From an uncultured Gammaproteobacteria bacterium (GTDB lineage: Bacteria; Pseudomonadota; Gammaproteobacteria; UBA6429; Thiohalophilaceae), in assembly GCA_913064945.1 (NCBI GenBank), contig CAJYAN010000005.1:124001-188000 (forward strand): 64,000 nt of DNA, read 5' to 3'. Shown here one piece after another: positions 53,053-62,363 of the stretch. The notes beneath the pieces were generated by a model. The model was not told where the DNA came from. It saw nothing but the letters and a program-made list of their open reading frames with translations, and searched no databases. The position numbers and the translations under genes are program-made. Position 1 is the stretch's first letter. Each line of letters opens with the position of its first letter.

Positions 53053-55065
53053 TTATTGTGTGATGTGCAGGAATTTATTGCCGTTGTGATAACGCATGTA
53101 TTTTGCCGTCTCAAACAGATTGCGGCAAAGGTGTTGCATGCGCCTGGCGACCTGCGGATACTTGGCGCTCATATCGTTACGCGTATCCTCCAGGCTCAGG
53201 TCCTGCAATCGTTTCTTGGTGCCATCGGCATTCATGCGGAAGTAGAATTTTTCGCCAACCACACCGATCTCCGCGACACTGCCATGGGTAATCGTAAAGG
53301 CATAGCGCTGGGTATCAAACTCGGGATTAAACAGATTGCGCCCCAGGGTAGTGTTGATATAAGAGGGAGCGGCCAGGCCGGCAACGGTTGGCAAGACATC
53401 CAGTTCACTCGCCACTTTGGTATAGACCTTCGGCTTGGGTATAAGCTTCGGTGAGTAGATCAAAAACGGTACTAGCATTCCGTTCAGGCCGGTCTGATTG
53501 AGATACGCTGGCATATGTTGACCCGGGTATCCGCCAAGCCCATGGTCGCCCCAAAAGACAAAAATGGTGTTGTCAAAGTAACCCTCTTTTTTCGCCTGCT
53601 GGATAAAGTAGCCCAGGCTGTGATCCATAAAGCGAAAGGAATTAAATTCTTTTTCCGAAATGAAGCCGTCGCGCTTCAGAGTGGCGCTGTCGACCTTGCG
53701 GTGTTTGAAGCCGTGGTTGTCTTCAGGGACGTTATAGGGGCGATGATTGCCTGAGGTCTGGATGATAGCGATGAAAGGTTTGTGCTGTTTCTTCAGAACC
53801 TTGTTGGCCTCTTTAAACAGATCAATATCGGAAATCCCCCAGACATCCATGCGCGGTGACTGGTACATGCTTTCTTCATACAGGTGTAAGCCGGGAATAT
53901 TGTGCGACAGAATGCCGCGAATATTGCCCCAGGAGGCCGAACCGCCAATGAAGTAGTATTTCTCGTAGCCCTTGAAGGCATTTAAAATCGTATGTTGATT
54001 GATGATTAGTGGATTACGTGTTGAGGTTTCATGCGTCTCCACATCTGGGAGCCCGGTAATGCCGGCAAACACCGAACGCGCCGTGCCGACATGCGGGGTA
54101 TAAAAGCGGTTAAAAAACAGCCCCTGTTTCGCCAGGGCATCAAAGTTCGGTGTGGGGTCTAGTGGGTTACCAAAACTGCCAACTTTATAGGCTGCAAATG
54201 ATTCCATATAGACAAGCACAATATTCGGTTGCTTGACGTGCAGGCTGTCCCCCTTTTCATAGCGGACAAAATTCAGATGTTTGGCATCCGGGGCGTTAAC
54301 CCCCAGGTACCTGGCCATTTGCGGGTAGGCATGGCGGACCTTGTTCACGTCAAATTTAAGATCTTTGTTTTTCAGAGTATTGATAAAATGCAGCACCGGG
54401 TTCATGGCGACGGCGGAGGCGAAGGCGCGGGTGCTGAAAAAGGCATCGCTCCAGCGCAAGGGGTACCATGACCATTTGCCATAGAGGCCAAATAAGACCA
54501 GAAAGGTCGTTACCGTTAACGTAGCCGTTTTACGCCAGCGGCTTAGAGGGACGGGGGTCTGTGCCGCAAAGCGGGCAAACAGGTAACGCAACAACAGGCC
54601 ATAACCGGCGGTGATCAACAGCAGCAGTAATGACCAGCTAATGACGGAATAGGTCTCCCAGACCATTTCCATGGAAATACCAAAGTTGGGCAGGAAGCGC
54701 AAAATGGTGGAATCGATCCGTTTATTCAAATAGGCGTAGTAGCCGAAATCACCCAGGTAGAAAACCAGAAGCAGCAAAAAGGCGAGCACAAAATAGCCCT
54801 GCCAGAGTTTGCGACCCAGGCGTGCATCGAACAGGCGCAGCCAGGGCAGCCAGCCCAAGAGCAACGGGGGGAGGAGGATCGTCAGTATCAGGCGGATATC
54901 AAATTTGAAGCCGAGGAAAAAGGCCTCGTATAGCTCATTGGCGGGGATGGGGTCTATCGGGGTGTTGAAGTAGCCCCAAAAGCCCAGGCGCAGAGCCGAG
55001 AGTAACAGCAGTTGTATAACGAAAATAGTAAAGAGGAGGCGAATGCTACGGGGGAGATTAGTCAT
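53053..55065 (-). CDS. LTA synthase-like sulfatase-family membrane enzyme
   Basis: The 670-residue protein has about five membrane helices in the first 200 residues. A large extracytoplasmic sulfatase-type domain follows: NIVLVYMESFAAYKVGSFG, the nucleophile threonine in HVGTARSVFAGITGLP, KYYFIGGSASWGNI, and metal-binding FWGDHGLGGYPGQHMPAYL. This is the LtaS/phosphoglycerol transferase family; in gram-negative bacteria such proteins modify periplasmic glycans or lipids. The substrate here is unknown. It is transcribed before purD on the minus strand and is divergent from the phosphatase gene. Confidence 0.9.
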   Translation of the reverse strand: MTNLPRSIRLLFTIFVIQLLLLSALRLGFWGYFNTPIDPIPANELYEAFFLGFKFDIRLILTILLPPLLLGWLPWLRLFDARLGRKLWQGYFVLAFLLLLVFYLGDFGYYAYLNKRIDSTILRFLPNFGISMEMVWETYSVISWSLLLLLITAGYGLLLRYLFARFAAQTPVPLSRWRKTATLTVTTFLVLFGLYGKWSWYPLRWSDAFFSTRAFASAVAMNPVLHFINTLKNKDLKFDVNKVRHAYPQMARYLGVNAPDAKHLNFVRYEKGDSLHVKQPNIVLVYMESFAAYKVGSFGNPLDPTPNFDALAKQGLFFNRFYTPHVGTARSVFAGITGLPDVETHETSTRNPLIINQHTILNAFKGYEKYYFIGGSASWGNIRGILSHNIPGLHLYEESMYQSPRMDVWGISDIDLFKEANKVLKKQHKPFIAIIQTSGNHRPYNVPEDNHGFKHRKVDSATLKRDGFISEKEFNSFRFMDHSLGYFIQQAKKEGYFDNTIFVFWGDHGLGGYPGQHMPAYLNQTGLNGMLVPFLIYSPKLIPKPKVYTKVASELDVLPTVAGLAAPSYINTTLGRNLFNPEFDTQRYAFTITHGSVAEIGVVGEKFYFRMNADGTKKRLQDLSLEDTRNDMSAKYPQVARRMQHLCRNLFETAKYMRYHNGNKFLHITQ

Positions 55066-55160
55066 GCTGTTGAACGGGTCCGTTAGTATAATGCGGAAAA
55101 TAGTTTATCTCAGGCGCGCTGCATTATAGCATAGCGTACCGACGATATAAGGTTGCTCAA

Positions 55161-56513
55161 TTGAATCAGACAAGCCCCCCCTCCCTTTTGTTCCATCGCC
55201 TGTGGCGACTGCTGCGATTCAGCCTGCTGGCGCTTTTGACGTTGATTGTCCTGTACGGTGTGGCCCGCATTATCGATGTCAGCCTCGGTAGTGTGTATTC
55301 CGGCACAAGGGGCCCTTATTTGCAAATGCCAAGCGATAGCGCCATTACGGTTCGCTGGCAGACGCTGGAAAAAACCCCGGGCACGGTGCGCTATGGCCGC
55401 GACAGGGACAGGCTGGAAATGCAGGCAACGGAGCGTATGGCGGCGATTGAGCACCGGGTGCGAATCAAGGGTCTGTTGCCATTAACAAAATATTATTACC
55501 GGATCGTGACCAGGAACCCGGTGCTGAACAAGACCTACAGTTTTGTGACCGCCGCCAGCACAGGCAGTAATGCCGGGTTGCGTTTTTGGGTCACCGGCGA
55601 TGAGGGCTATCGCAACCCGGTTCAGACCGAGGTCAAACAGACCGCCTGGCAATGGCTGGAGAGACATCCGCGGCCGGGTCGCGGTCTGATCGATTTCTGG
55701 TTGACCACCGGTGATAATGCCTATCCTGCGGGCACGAACAAACAGTTTCAGCAAAATTTCTTTTTACCCTACGCCGATGTGTTGAGCCGGTATGTCGTCT
55801 GGCCAACCTATGGTAATCACGATGCGCGGCGCAGCCCGTTTTTTGATATTTTTTCTCCGCCGACCAGAGCCGAGTCCGGTGGTACGGCCTCGCATACGAA
55901 ACATTATTACAGTTTTGATGATGGCGAGTTACACGTGGTCATGATGGACTCGGAAGGTAGCAGCCTGGCAAAGGGTAGCAAGATGCTGCGATGGATGGAG
56001 GCCGACCTCAAGGCGACCCGTCAGCCCTGGCGGATTGTGGTGATGCATCACCCGCCGTATACCCACGGTGGTCACAACTCCGATCATCGGCGTGATAGTC
56101 ACGGACGCATGTTTAAGATTCGAGAGAATTTCGTTCCGGTATTTGAGCGTCTGGGCGTGGACATGGTGCTCAGCGGTCATAGCCATGACTATGAACGTAG
56201 CTATGCGATTGCCTGTCACTATGGTGATTCGAGTACCTGGAAGGAAAGTTATATCCAGGATAAGACCTCGCCTTATCGTAAGGGGGCAGGGACTATCTAT
56301 ATGGTCATCGGATCTTCGTCAAAACTGGATGATGGTCCTCTCGATCACCCGGCGCTACCGGTATCCCTGAAGCAATCGGGTTCGGTGATTATCGATATCA
56401 AACAGAATATGCTGACGTCGCGTTTCATCAATAAGCAGGGTGAGATTGCGGATGAATTTCAGATCGTCAAAGATCATAACAGCAGACCACCCGGTGCCAG
56501 ACACTGTGAGTGA
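55161..56513 (+). CDS. Membrane-anchored metallophosphoesterase (purple acid phosphatase-like)
   Basis: The 450-residue protein starts at a TTG with a membrane helix near 16-38. A fibronectin-like domain (RGPYLQMPSDSAITVRWQ) follows. The phosphoesterase domain carries the metal motifs: WVTGDEGYRN, TTGDNAYPAGT, YGNHDARRS, VMHHPPYTHGG and LSGHSHDYERS. This is the purple acid phosphatase layout, acting on phosphomonoesters in the periplasm. Its last 62 bases overlap the mtnB start region, so it may be cotranscribed with the methionine salvage genes. The substrate is not known. Confidence 0.9.
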   Translation: MNQTSPPSLLFHRLWRLLRFSLLALLTLIVLYGVARIIDVSLGSVYSGTRGPYLQMPSDSAITVRWQTLEKTPGTVRYGRDRDRLEMQATERMAAIEHRVRIKGLLPLTKYYYRIVTRNPVLNKTYSFVTAASTGSNAGLRFWVTGDEGYRNPVQTEVKQTAWQWLERHPRPGRGLIDFWLTTGDNAYPAGTNKQFQQNFFLPYADVLSRYVVWPTYGNHDARRSPFFDIFSPPTRAESGGTASHTKHYYSFDDGELHVVMMDSEGSSLAKGSKMLRWMEADLKATRQPWRIVVMHHPPYTHGGHNSDHRRDSHGRMFKIRENFVPVFERLGVDMVLSGHSHDYERSYAIACHYGDSSTWKESYIQDKTSPYRKGAGTIYMVIGSSSKLDDGPLDHPALPVSLKQSGSVIIDIKQNMLTSRFINKQGEIADEFQIVKDHNSRPPGARHCE

Positions 56514-57114
56514 TTTTCAGCAACAGGCACAGGTACTGGTCGAGGCTGGCAGGGAGCTGTATCGTTTAGGCATGGTGCCGGCCACCAGCGGTAATTTTTC
56601 GGCGCGCCTCGACGACGGTACTATTGCCATTACCGTTTCCGGTCGACACAAGGGACGTCTGACCATTGACGACATTATGTTGATCGATGCTAACGGCAAG
56701 CCATTGGAAGACCGGCGTCCCTCTGCCGAGACGTTATTACATGTGCAGATCTATCAACGCTTTCCGGAAGCTAATGTCATTCTGCATCCACACTCGGTGA
56801 ATGCGACCTTGCTATCTCGCCTGCAAAAGAGTCACCTGCTGTTACAGGATTACGAGTTACTCAAGGCCTTTCCCGGCATCGATAGTCACGACTGCAAAGT
56901 GACGGTACCGGTATTTGCCAACGACCAGAATATCGAACGGCTGGCGGCAAAGGTCGACGACCATATGCAGCATGCCAATGTTATTCACGGCTATTTAATT
57001 GCTGGCCATGGTTTTTACACCTGGGGTAAAAGCGCCGACGATGTGATGCGTCACGTCGAGGCCTTTGAATTTTTATTTGATTGTGAACTGCGTATGCGGA
57101 GGATGACATCATGA
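56452..57114 (+). CDS. mtnB: Methylthioribulose-1-phosphate dehydratase MtnB
   Basis: MtnB dehydrates 5-methylthioribulose-1-phosphate in methionine salvage. The start at 56452 is supported by AGGGTGAG 7 bases upstream; a GTG at 56506 would give a more usual 202-residue protein, so the choice is open. Conserved parts of the class II aldolase fold are GMVPATSGNFSARLDDG, the metal-binding histidines in ILHPHSVNATLL, and VIHGYLIAGHGFYTWGKSADD. It overlaps mtnD by the 4-base ATGA. Confidence 0.93.
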   Translation: MNFRSSKIITADHPVPDTVSDFQQQAQVLVEAGRELYRLGMVPATSGNFSARLDDGTIAITVSGRHKGRLTIDDIMLIDANGKPLEDRRPSAETLLHVQIYQRFPEANVILHPHSVNATLLSRLQKSHLLLQDYELLKAFPGIDSHDCKVTVPVFANDQNIERLAAKVDDHMQHANVIHGYLIAGHGFYTWGKSADDVMRHVEAFEFLFDCELRMRRMTS

Positions 57115-57671
57115 GTCTGTTAGCCATTTATCCGGAGTCGGCCGCAGGCCAGCCTGAAGTGATCAAGGATCATGCGGCGATAGCAACACAGCTGAAAAAT
57201 ATAGGCGTGCAGTTTGAGCAATGGCAGGCCACCCAGCCATTAGCGGCGGGCGCAGATCAGGCGGCCGTGACAGCGGCCTATCAGGCGTCAATTGACGACC
57301 TAAATGCACAGTATGGTTTTCAATTGGTGGATGTCGTGGCGCTAAGACCCGACCACCCGGACAAGGCCAGCTTTCGGCAAAAATTTCTCGCCGAACATAC
57401 CCACGCCGATTTTGAGGTACGCTTTTTTGTTGAGGGTAGCGGTCTGTTTTATCTACACGTCGATGACAAGGTCTACCTGGTCTTATGCGAAAAGGGTGAC
57501 CTCATTAGTGTGCCCGCCAATACCACACACTGGTTTGATATGGGAGAAAATCCTGACTTTAAATGTATTCGCCTGTTTACCACGCAGGATGGTTGGGTCG
57601 GTGAGTTTACTGGTAGTGATATTGCCACGCGCTTCCCGGACTTTGATCAGCTCGTAGCGCAATACCAATGA
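57111..57671 (+). CDS. mtnD: Acireductone dioxygenase MtnD
   Basis: MtnD oxidises the acireductone of the methionine salvage pathway to the keto-acid precursor of methionine. The 186-residue cupin has the metal ligands in EHTHADFEVRFFVEGSG (two histidines and a glutamate, around 95-101) and the third histidine in PANTTHWFDMG. Fe(II) gives the on-pathway reaction and Ni(II) an off-pathway one (family knowledge). It starts within the last codon of mtnB and overlaps mtnC by ATGA. Confidence 0.94.
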   Translation: MSLLAIYPESAAGQPEVIKDHAAIATQLKNIGVQFEQWQATQPLAAGADQAAVTAAYQASIDDLNAQYGFQLVDVVALRPDHPDKASFRQKFLAEHTHADFEVRFFVEGSGLFYLHVDDKVYLVLCEKGDLISVPANTTHWFDMGENPDFKCIRLFTTQDGWVGEFTGSDIATRFPDFDQLVAQYQ

Positions 57672-58348
57672 TCAAAGCGGTCGTCACTGATATTGAGGGT
57701 ACGACCTCGTCGTTGTCGTTTGTTAAAGACATTCTCTTTCCCTATGCCAGAATTAATCTACCGGACTTTGTGCGGCAGCACGGGCATGAGCCAGAAGTAA
57801 AGACTCAGCTGGATGCAGTGCGTGCCGAGTTTGGTCATGCCGCGAGTGACGAGGCCGTCATTATACGGTTGCTACAGTGGATCAGCGAAGATAAGAAAGC
57901 CACACCGCTTAAGGCGCTACAGGGACTGCTTTGGAAACAGGGTTATGCCGATGGTGACTTTCATGGACATATCTATGCAGATGCCTATGCACAACTCAAG
58001 TCCTGGCAGGCACAGGGTATCAAGCTCTATGTATATTCATCCGGTTCGGTATTCGCGCAAACGTTATTATACGCGCATACTAAATACGGAGATTTGACGT
58101 CGTTGTTCAGTGATTATTTCGATACCAGGATTGGCGCCAAGGTTGAAATGGGCTCATATCAGGCAATTGTTAAGGCCTTAGGTCTCCCGGCTGCGGATAT
58201 CATATTCTTATCGGATACCGAAGCCGAGCTGGATGCCGCACAACAGGCAGGCATGCAGACCTGCTGGCTGGTGCGTGAGGGTAGCCTGGCGACGAAGGCG
58301 AATCACCGGCAGGTAACGGACTTTAAGCAGATTGAATTTGCACAGTAA
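57668..58348 (+). CDS. mtnC: Enolase-phosphatase E1 MtnC
   Basis: MtnC converts 2,3-diketo-5-methylthiopentyl-1-phosphate to acireductone by enolisation and dephosphorylation. The 226-residue HAD protein starts IKAVVTDIEGTTSSLSFVKDILFPYA, with the nucleophile aspartate in TDIEGTT. It has VYSSGSVFAQTLLYAHTKYGDLTSLFSDYFDT and the HAD motif IIFLSDTEAELDAA. It starts in the last codon of mtnD. The other salvage genes (mtnA, mtnP) are not in the window. Confidence 0.96.
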   Translation: MIKAVVTDIEGTTSSLSFVKDILFPYARINLPDFVRQHGHEPEVKTQLDAVRAEFGHAASDEAVIIRLLQWISEDKKATPLKALQGLLWKQGYADGDFHGHIYADAYAQLKSWQAQGIKLYVYSSGSVFAQTLLYAHTKYGDLTSLFSDYFDTRIGAKVEMGSYQAIVKALGLPAADIIFLSDTEAELDAAQQAGMQTCWLVREGSLATKANHRQVTDFKQIEFAQ

Positions 58349-58619
58349 TCAAAATGCGGCGCGGGCGAAATGGCGACAGTCCCCGTGGTGCTGGTAAATA
58401 AATGATATCTGTTTGTCGGTTTATATACTTACAAAAAATAACACTTCAGTATGCCAGGACAGCGTGCGATCACCTACGTTAAAGTGCTGGCTTTATACGT
58501 GTTTTGCCGCGCCGGTTTAAGTCTTCAATAGAGTAGTCGATAAGTAGATAGGCCTGGTGCGTTGAACTGGCCAGTCAGAAAAATTTTAGAGATGGTACCT
58601 ATTGAGTGAGGCCGACGGT

Positions 58620-59462
58620 ATGCGAACAAGGTACGTCGTTATCGTTTTCTTTTGCTTGCTGCTTTGTTGTCGGGCGTCTGCGTTGGAGGTGCCTCGCCAT
58701 TCACCTGCATCTACCTACACTGTGGGTATTGTGCCGCAATATGAGGCGCGGAGGATTTATAAAATCTGGCGACCTATTCTCGATAAACTGGAAGCCGCCA
58801 CAGGCCTGCATTTTACCCTGCGTGGCTCGCCAAGCATCCCCGCATTCGAGAGTGAGTTTATCGCGGGAGCCTTTGATTTTGCCTATATGAATCCCTATCA
58901 CATTTCACCGGCACGCAATCGGCAGGGTTACATCCCGCTGGTCCGCGATGTGGGTCGCCGCCTGCAGGGGATACTGGTCGTACGCAAGGACAGCCCGATA
59001 CGCTCGGTACAGCAACTTGCCGGACGGGTCGTCGCATTTCCCTCGCCGAATGCCCTGGGGGCAAGTATGCTAATAAGGGCGGAACTGCTGGATAAATTTC
59101 AGCTTCAGGTCATACCACGATATGTGCTCAGTCACAGTTCAGTTTATCTGAATGTGATTCTCGAACAGACCGTCGCGGGGGGCGGTGTGCAGAGTACCCT
59201 GCAACAACAGCCTGACAATATCAAAAATAAGCTGCGGGTACTGTATCGTACTCAATCAATTGCACCGCATCCCTTTGCGGCACACCCCCGGGTGGCGCCA
59301 AAGATTCGTGCGCAGGTGCGTCAGGCCTTTCTCGCTCTGGGCCAGTCAAAGGAGGGCCGGCAATTGCTGGCAAGAGTACCTATTCGACGGATTGGTCCGT
59401 CCAGGATGATGGACTACGAGCCCCTGTCGAAATTGAAGCTGCAACGTTTTTACCAGCAGTAG
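58620..59462 (+). CDS. PhnD-like phosphate/phosphonate-type periplasmic binding protein
   Basis: The start was set at the ATG at 58620 with GTGAGG 8 bases upstream; a TTG upstream is possible. The 280-residue protein has a signal peptide (cleavage after ASA). PhnD-type features follow: YTVGIVPQYEARRIYKIWRPILDKLEAATG, DFAYMNPYHISPARNRQGY, LQGILVVRKDSPI and VVAFPSPNALGASML. No permease or ATPase gene is next to it. Instead a hybrid histidine kinase gene follows after 12 bases, so it probably delivers a ligand to that sensor. Confidence 0.88.
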   Translation: MRTRYVVIVFFCLLLCCRASALEVPRHSPASTYTVGIVPQYEARRIYKIWRPILDKLEAATGLHFTLRGSPSIPAFESEFIAGAFDFAYMNPYHISPARNRQGYIPLVRDVGRRLQGILVVRKDSPIRSVQQLAGRVVAFPSPNALGASMLIRAELLDKFQLQVIPRYVLSHSSVYLNVILEQTVAGGGVQSTLQQQPDNIKNKLRVLYRTQSIAPHPFAAHPRVAPKIRAQVRQAFLALGQSKEGRQLLARVPIRRIGPSRMMDYEPLSKLKLQRFYQQ

Positions 59463-59474
59463 GAGAGATACGTC

Positions 59475-61331
59475 ATGGGGATACGTGCCAAGCTGGGGTT
59501 ACCGATGTTGCTGGCCTTTGTCCTGTTTGCCTGTCAGTTGCATTTTTTCTGGGTCAAGGATTATATCGCAGAGGCCCGCCAGCTTCGCCTGCGACAGGAA
59601 CAGAGTGTACTGGCTGCACTGAGCCCCGGCCTGATACGTGCATTATTGGCAAATGATCTGGCCTCATTACATGCAACACTGGATTATATTATGGAAGTCA
59701 ATGCCAACGAGTGGAAGGAACTGCAACTGATAAATAATAATGGCCGTCGCCTGTATCCTTTAAGTCACGCAGCGGTTAAACCCAGCGAATACCTTACCAC
59801 GATCACTTACCCACTGTTCTGGGAGGGTGAGCGAGTTGGCGCGCTGCAGCTTTCGATTAATATGGAGTATCAAATCACGGAAATAACCCGACGCATTACC
59901 GAGCTGGAAATACTGGCCCTGCTCATTTTTGGCGGGATATCGGTGCTGGCGGTATTCTGGCAAAATCGATGGATACGCAAACCGCTACTCGAATTACAGA
60001 AGGCCGCTGGTAATCTCGCCAGAGGTAACTTTGATGTCCGTTTACCCAAGGCGCGGCGGGATGAAGTGGGGCAGTTGAGCCAGGCCTTTGAAAGTATGCG
60101 CGACCAGATACGCCTGGCACGGGAGGGTCTGGAGGTACGTGTTGAAGCACGTACCCATGAACTGGTGTTGGCGAGAGATGAGGCCGACCGTGCTAATAAG
60201 AGTAAATCCGAATTTCTGGCTCGCATGAGCCATGAGCTGCGTACGCCGTTGAATGCGATTCTTGGTTTTGGTCAACTCCTGCAAATGGACGATGACAATC
60301 TGGAGGACGAACAAAAAATTGCGATTAAACACATTATGATCGGCGGACGACATCTCTTACAGCTGATTAATGAGGTGCTGGATATTGTCCAGGTTGATGC
60401 CGGCAAGATGTCATTAGACATAAAAAGTGTTTCGTTAAATGAGGCCGTGGAAATGACCATAAACTTAATTAAACCGCTGGCTGTAAACCATCAGATTGTG
60501 ATTAAACCCGTGACAATCCCGGCAGAGTGTGTCGTGCGGGCCGACCTGCAACGGCTTAAGCAGGTGCTGGTCAATTTGCTCTCAAATGCCGTGAAGTATA
60601 ATCGCCGGGGTGGTGAAGTGAGGGTCGATTGCCGAATTGTTGCCGCTACCGCTGGTGAGAGTGGCGGGCGCATGGCCAATCTTGCGGTTACCGATACCGG
60701 TATTGGTATTCAGGAGCAGGACTTCGATAAGGTCTTTGAACCTTTTCAGCGCGTCATCCTGCGTGGTGAGAATATCGAAGGTACCGGGGTAGGTTTGAGT
60801 ATCACCAAAAAAATGATTGAATTAATGCGTGGCCGCCTCGGCTTTGACAGTAAATTTGGCAAAGGCAGTACCTTTTGGGTGGAACTGCCGCTGGCTGAGA
60901 CAGGTGAGGTCGAGGCGATGAAACCGGCAGAGAAATTGCCAGCGAGACATCGATTGCCCGGGACCGGTACACTTCTCTATGTTGAGGACAAGGTTGATAA
61001 TGTGATTGTCATTCAACGCCTGATCGAGACCACGACGAACTGGAAATTTCTCAGTGCCAGCACTGCAGAGCAGGGAATTGAAATCGCAAGACGGCAGTTA
61101 CCTGATATTATCCTGATGGACATTAACCTGCCGGGTATGCACGGCACTGAGGCACTTGCCATACTCCGGATTGATGAACAGACGGCGGGCATACCGGTGA
61201 TTGCGGTAAGTGCACATAAACTGGACCGACCCCTGGCGTCTGGGTCTGACTTTGATGATTTCATCTTGAAGCCCGTTGAGTTTGACACGCTGTTACAGGT
61301 AATCGATCGGCAGCTAACGAAACCGGTCTAA
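59475..61331 (+). CDS. Hybrid sensor histidine kinase
   Basis: The 618-residue protein has two membrane helices (about 8-26 and 146-163) enclosing a periplasmic domain of 115 residues. A HAMP domain (about 165-215) and coiled coil come next, then HisKA with phosphoacceptor His253 in MSHELRTPLN. The HATPase domain follows (NLLSNAVKYN, DTGIGI, GTGVGLSI, FGKGSTFWVELPL). A receiver domain (500-615) has phosphoacceptor Asp549 in LMDINLPG and the Lys-containing ILKPV. It forms an operon with the PhnD-like gene. It lacks an Hpt domain, so the final relay partner is elsewhere. Confidence 0.96.
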   Translation: MGIRAKLGLPMLLAFVLFACQLHFFWVKDYIAEARQLRLRQEQSVLAALSPGLIRALLANDLASLHATLDYIMEVNANEWKELQLINNNGRRLYPLSHAAVKPSEYLTTITYPLFWEGERVGALQLSINMEYQITEITRRITELEILALLIFGGISVLAVFWQNRWIRKPLLELQKAAGNLARGNFDVRLPKARRDEVGQLSQAFESMRDQIRLAREGLEVRVEARTHELVLARDEADRANKSKSEFLARMSHELRTPLNAILGFGQLLQMDDDNLEDEQKIAIKHIMIGGRHLLQLINEVLDIVQVDAGKMSLDIKSVSLNEAVEMTINLIKPLAVNHQIVIKPVTIPAECVVRADLQRLKQVLVNLLSNAVKYNRRGGEVRVDCRIVAATAGESGGRMANLAVTDTGIGIQEQDFDKVFEPFQRVILRGENIEGTGVGLSITKKMIELMRGRLGFDSKFGKGSTFWVELPLAETGEVEAMKPAEKLPARHRLPGTGTLLYVEDKVDNVIVIQRLIETTTNWKFLSASTAEQGIEIARRQLPDIILMDINLPGMHGTEALAILRIDEQTAGIPVIAVSAHKLDRPLASGSDFDDFILKPVEFDTLLQVIDRQLTKPV

Positions 61332-61395
61332 TTCATGGGCGGTGTTCGGCGGACTCTATGCGAAGGTCGAGTAAAATATCGGCTCGTAAGCGGAG

Positions 61396-61860
61396 TCAGC
61401 GTTTTTCCCCGGTGCGGGCATGCTGGGCAAGGAACTTGTCCAGCTGATTGGCAAAGGCCTGGCGATCGCTATGATTGAGTGCCGCCGGTCCACCTGTCTG
61501 GATACCGCTGGAGCGCATGGTGTCCAAGAAATCGCGCATGTTAAGACGTTCGCGAATATTCTCTTTGCTAAAAAACTCGCCGCGCGGACTCAGCGCAAAG
61601 GCCCCCTTGTCGATGGCCTCGGCGGCCAGGGGAATATCGCTGGTGATCACCAGGTCATCGGCCTCGCACAGACGCACGATTTCATTGTCGGCCACATCAA
61701 AGCCTGCAGCGACACGCAGGGTCTTGATAAAAGGTGACGGCGGGGTGTTCAAGGATTGATTGGCGACCAGGGTGGTCAACGTCTGGGTGCGTTTGGCGGC
61801 GCGATAGAGAATATCCTTAATCACCACGGGGCAGGCATCGGCATCGACCCAGATTTTCAT
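61396..61860 (-). CDS. yaiI: YaiI/YqxD family (DUF188) protein
   Basis: The 154-residue protein has the DUF188 features: [57 protein letters not shown] and [40 protein letters not shown]. The family has a PIN-like fold with conserved aspartates and is thought to be a nuclease; function is unproven. It is read after the cold-shock gene, separated by a strong hairpin. Confidence 0.93.
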   Translation of the reverse strand: MKIWVDADACPVVIKDILYRAAKRTQTLTTLVANQSLNTPPSPFIKTLRVAAGFDVADNEIVRLCEADDLVITSDIPLAAEAIDKGAFALSPRGEFFSKENIRERLNMRDFLDTMRSSGIQTGGPAALNHSDRQAFANQLDKFLAQHARTGEKR

Positions 61861-61879
61861 ATTAGAAGCTCCTTAAATG

Positions 61880-61912
61880 CAAAAACCCCCACAGCAGGCT
61901 GTGGGGGTTTTT
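61880..61912. terminator. Bidirectional terminator between csp and yaiI
   Basis: AAAAACCCCCACAGC and GCTGTGGGGGTTTTT form a near-perfect 15-bp hairpin with flanking A and T runs. It would stop cold-shock transcripts on the minus strand, and it would also work on the plus strand. It lies 20 bases before the yaiI start. Confidence 0.88.
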
Positions 61913-61934
61913 GGCAGCAACTAAGGACAAATGC

Positions 61935-62138
61935 TTAGGCAGTTGTCACGTTTGAAGCCTGAGGACCCTTGGGGCCATTTTCGACTTCGTAGTTGACGGT
62001 GGCACCTTCTGCCAGGGTACGGAAGCCATCGCTGGCGATTGCAGAGAAGTGTACGAATACGTCTGCACTGCCGTCTGCTGGAGAAATAAAGCCAAAACCT
62101 TTTGATTCGTTAAACCATTTTACTGTGCCAGTAGCCAT
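61935..62138 (-). CDS. Cold-shock protein, CspA family
   Basis: The 67-residue protein is a single cold-shock domain: [23 protein letters not shown] (RNP1 KGFGFI), then DVFVHFSAI (RNP2), and [21 protein letters not shown]. It binds single-stranded RNA and DNA and acts as an RNA chaperone. Which paralogue it is cannot be told. It ends in a strong terminator and is divergent from nothing larger than a possible small open frame. Confidence 0.95.
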   Translation of the reverse strand: MATGTVKWFNESKGFGFISPADGSADVFVHFSAIASDGFRTLAEGATVNYEVENGPKGPQASNVTTA

Positions 62139-62216
62139 GTAAATTACCTCTAATTATTCATATTTAAAAGACCATGTTGAAATGCAAAACATGAAGGGCA
62201 ACTTACAGGAGAAAAC

Positions 62217-62363
62217 ATGATGGTACTTCTGACAAGTGCTGATGGTATTGCAAATAACATTCAGAATAATTATACGCACATCCCGTCGCGCTTGTCGCTA
62301 CCTGAGGCAAAACTTTTTTATTGCTGGTGCCTGCGGCTTAAGCACAGAACAGGCCAATTTTAG
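62217..62363 (+). CDS. Possible 48-residue small protein
   Basis: The frame starts at ATG 62217, with AGGAG 5 bases upstream, and ends at a TAG at 62361-62363, overlapping the dbpA stop on the other strand. The predicted peptide begins MMVLLTSADGIANNI and contains CWC near the end. No family is recognised, and the region also serves as the upstream region of the cold-shock gene. The ribosome-binding site is the only positive sign. Confidence 0.25.
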   Translation: MMVLLTSADGIANNIQNNYTHIPSRLSLPEAKLFYCWCLRLKHRTGQF

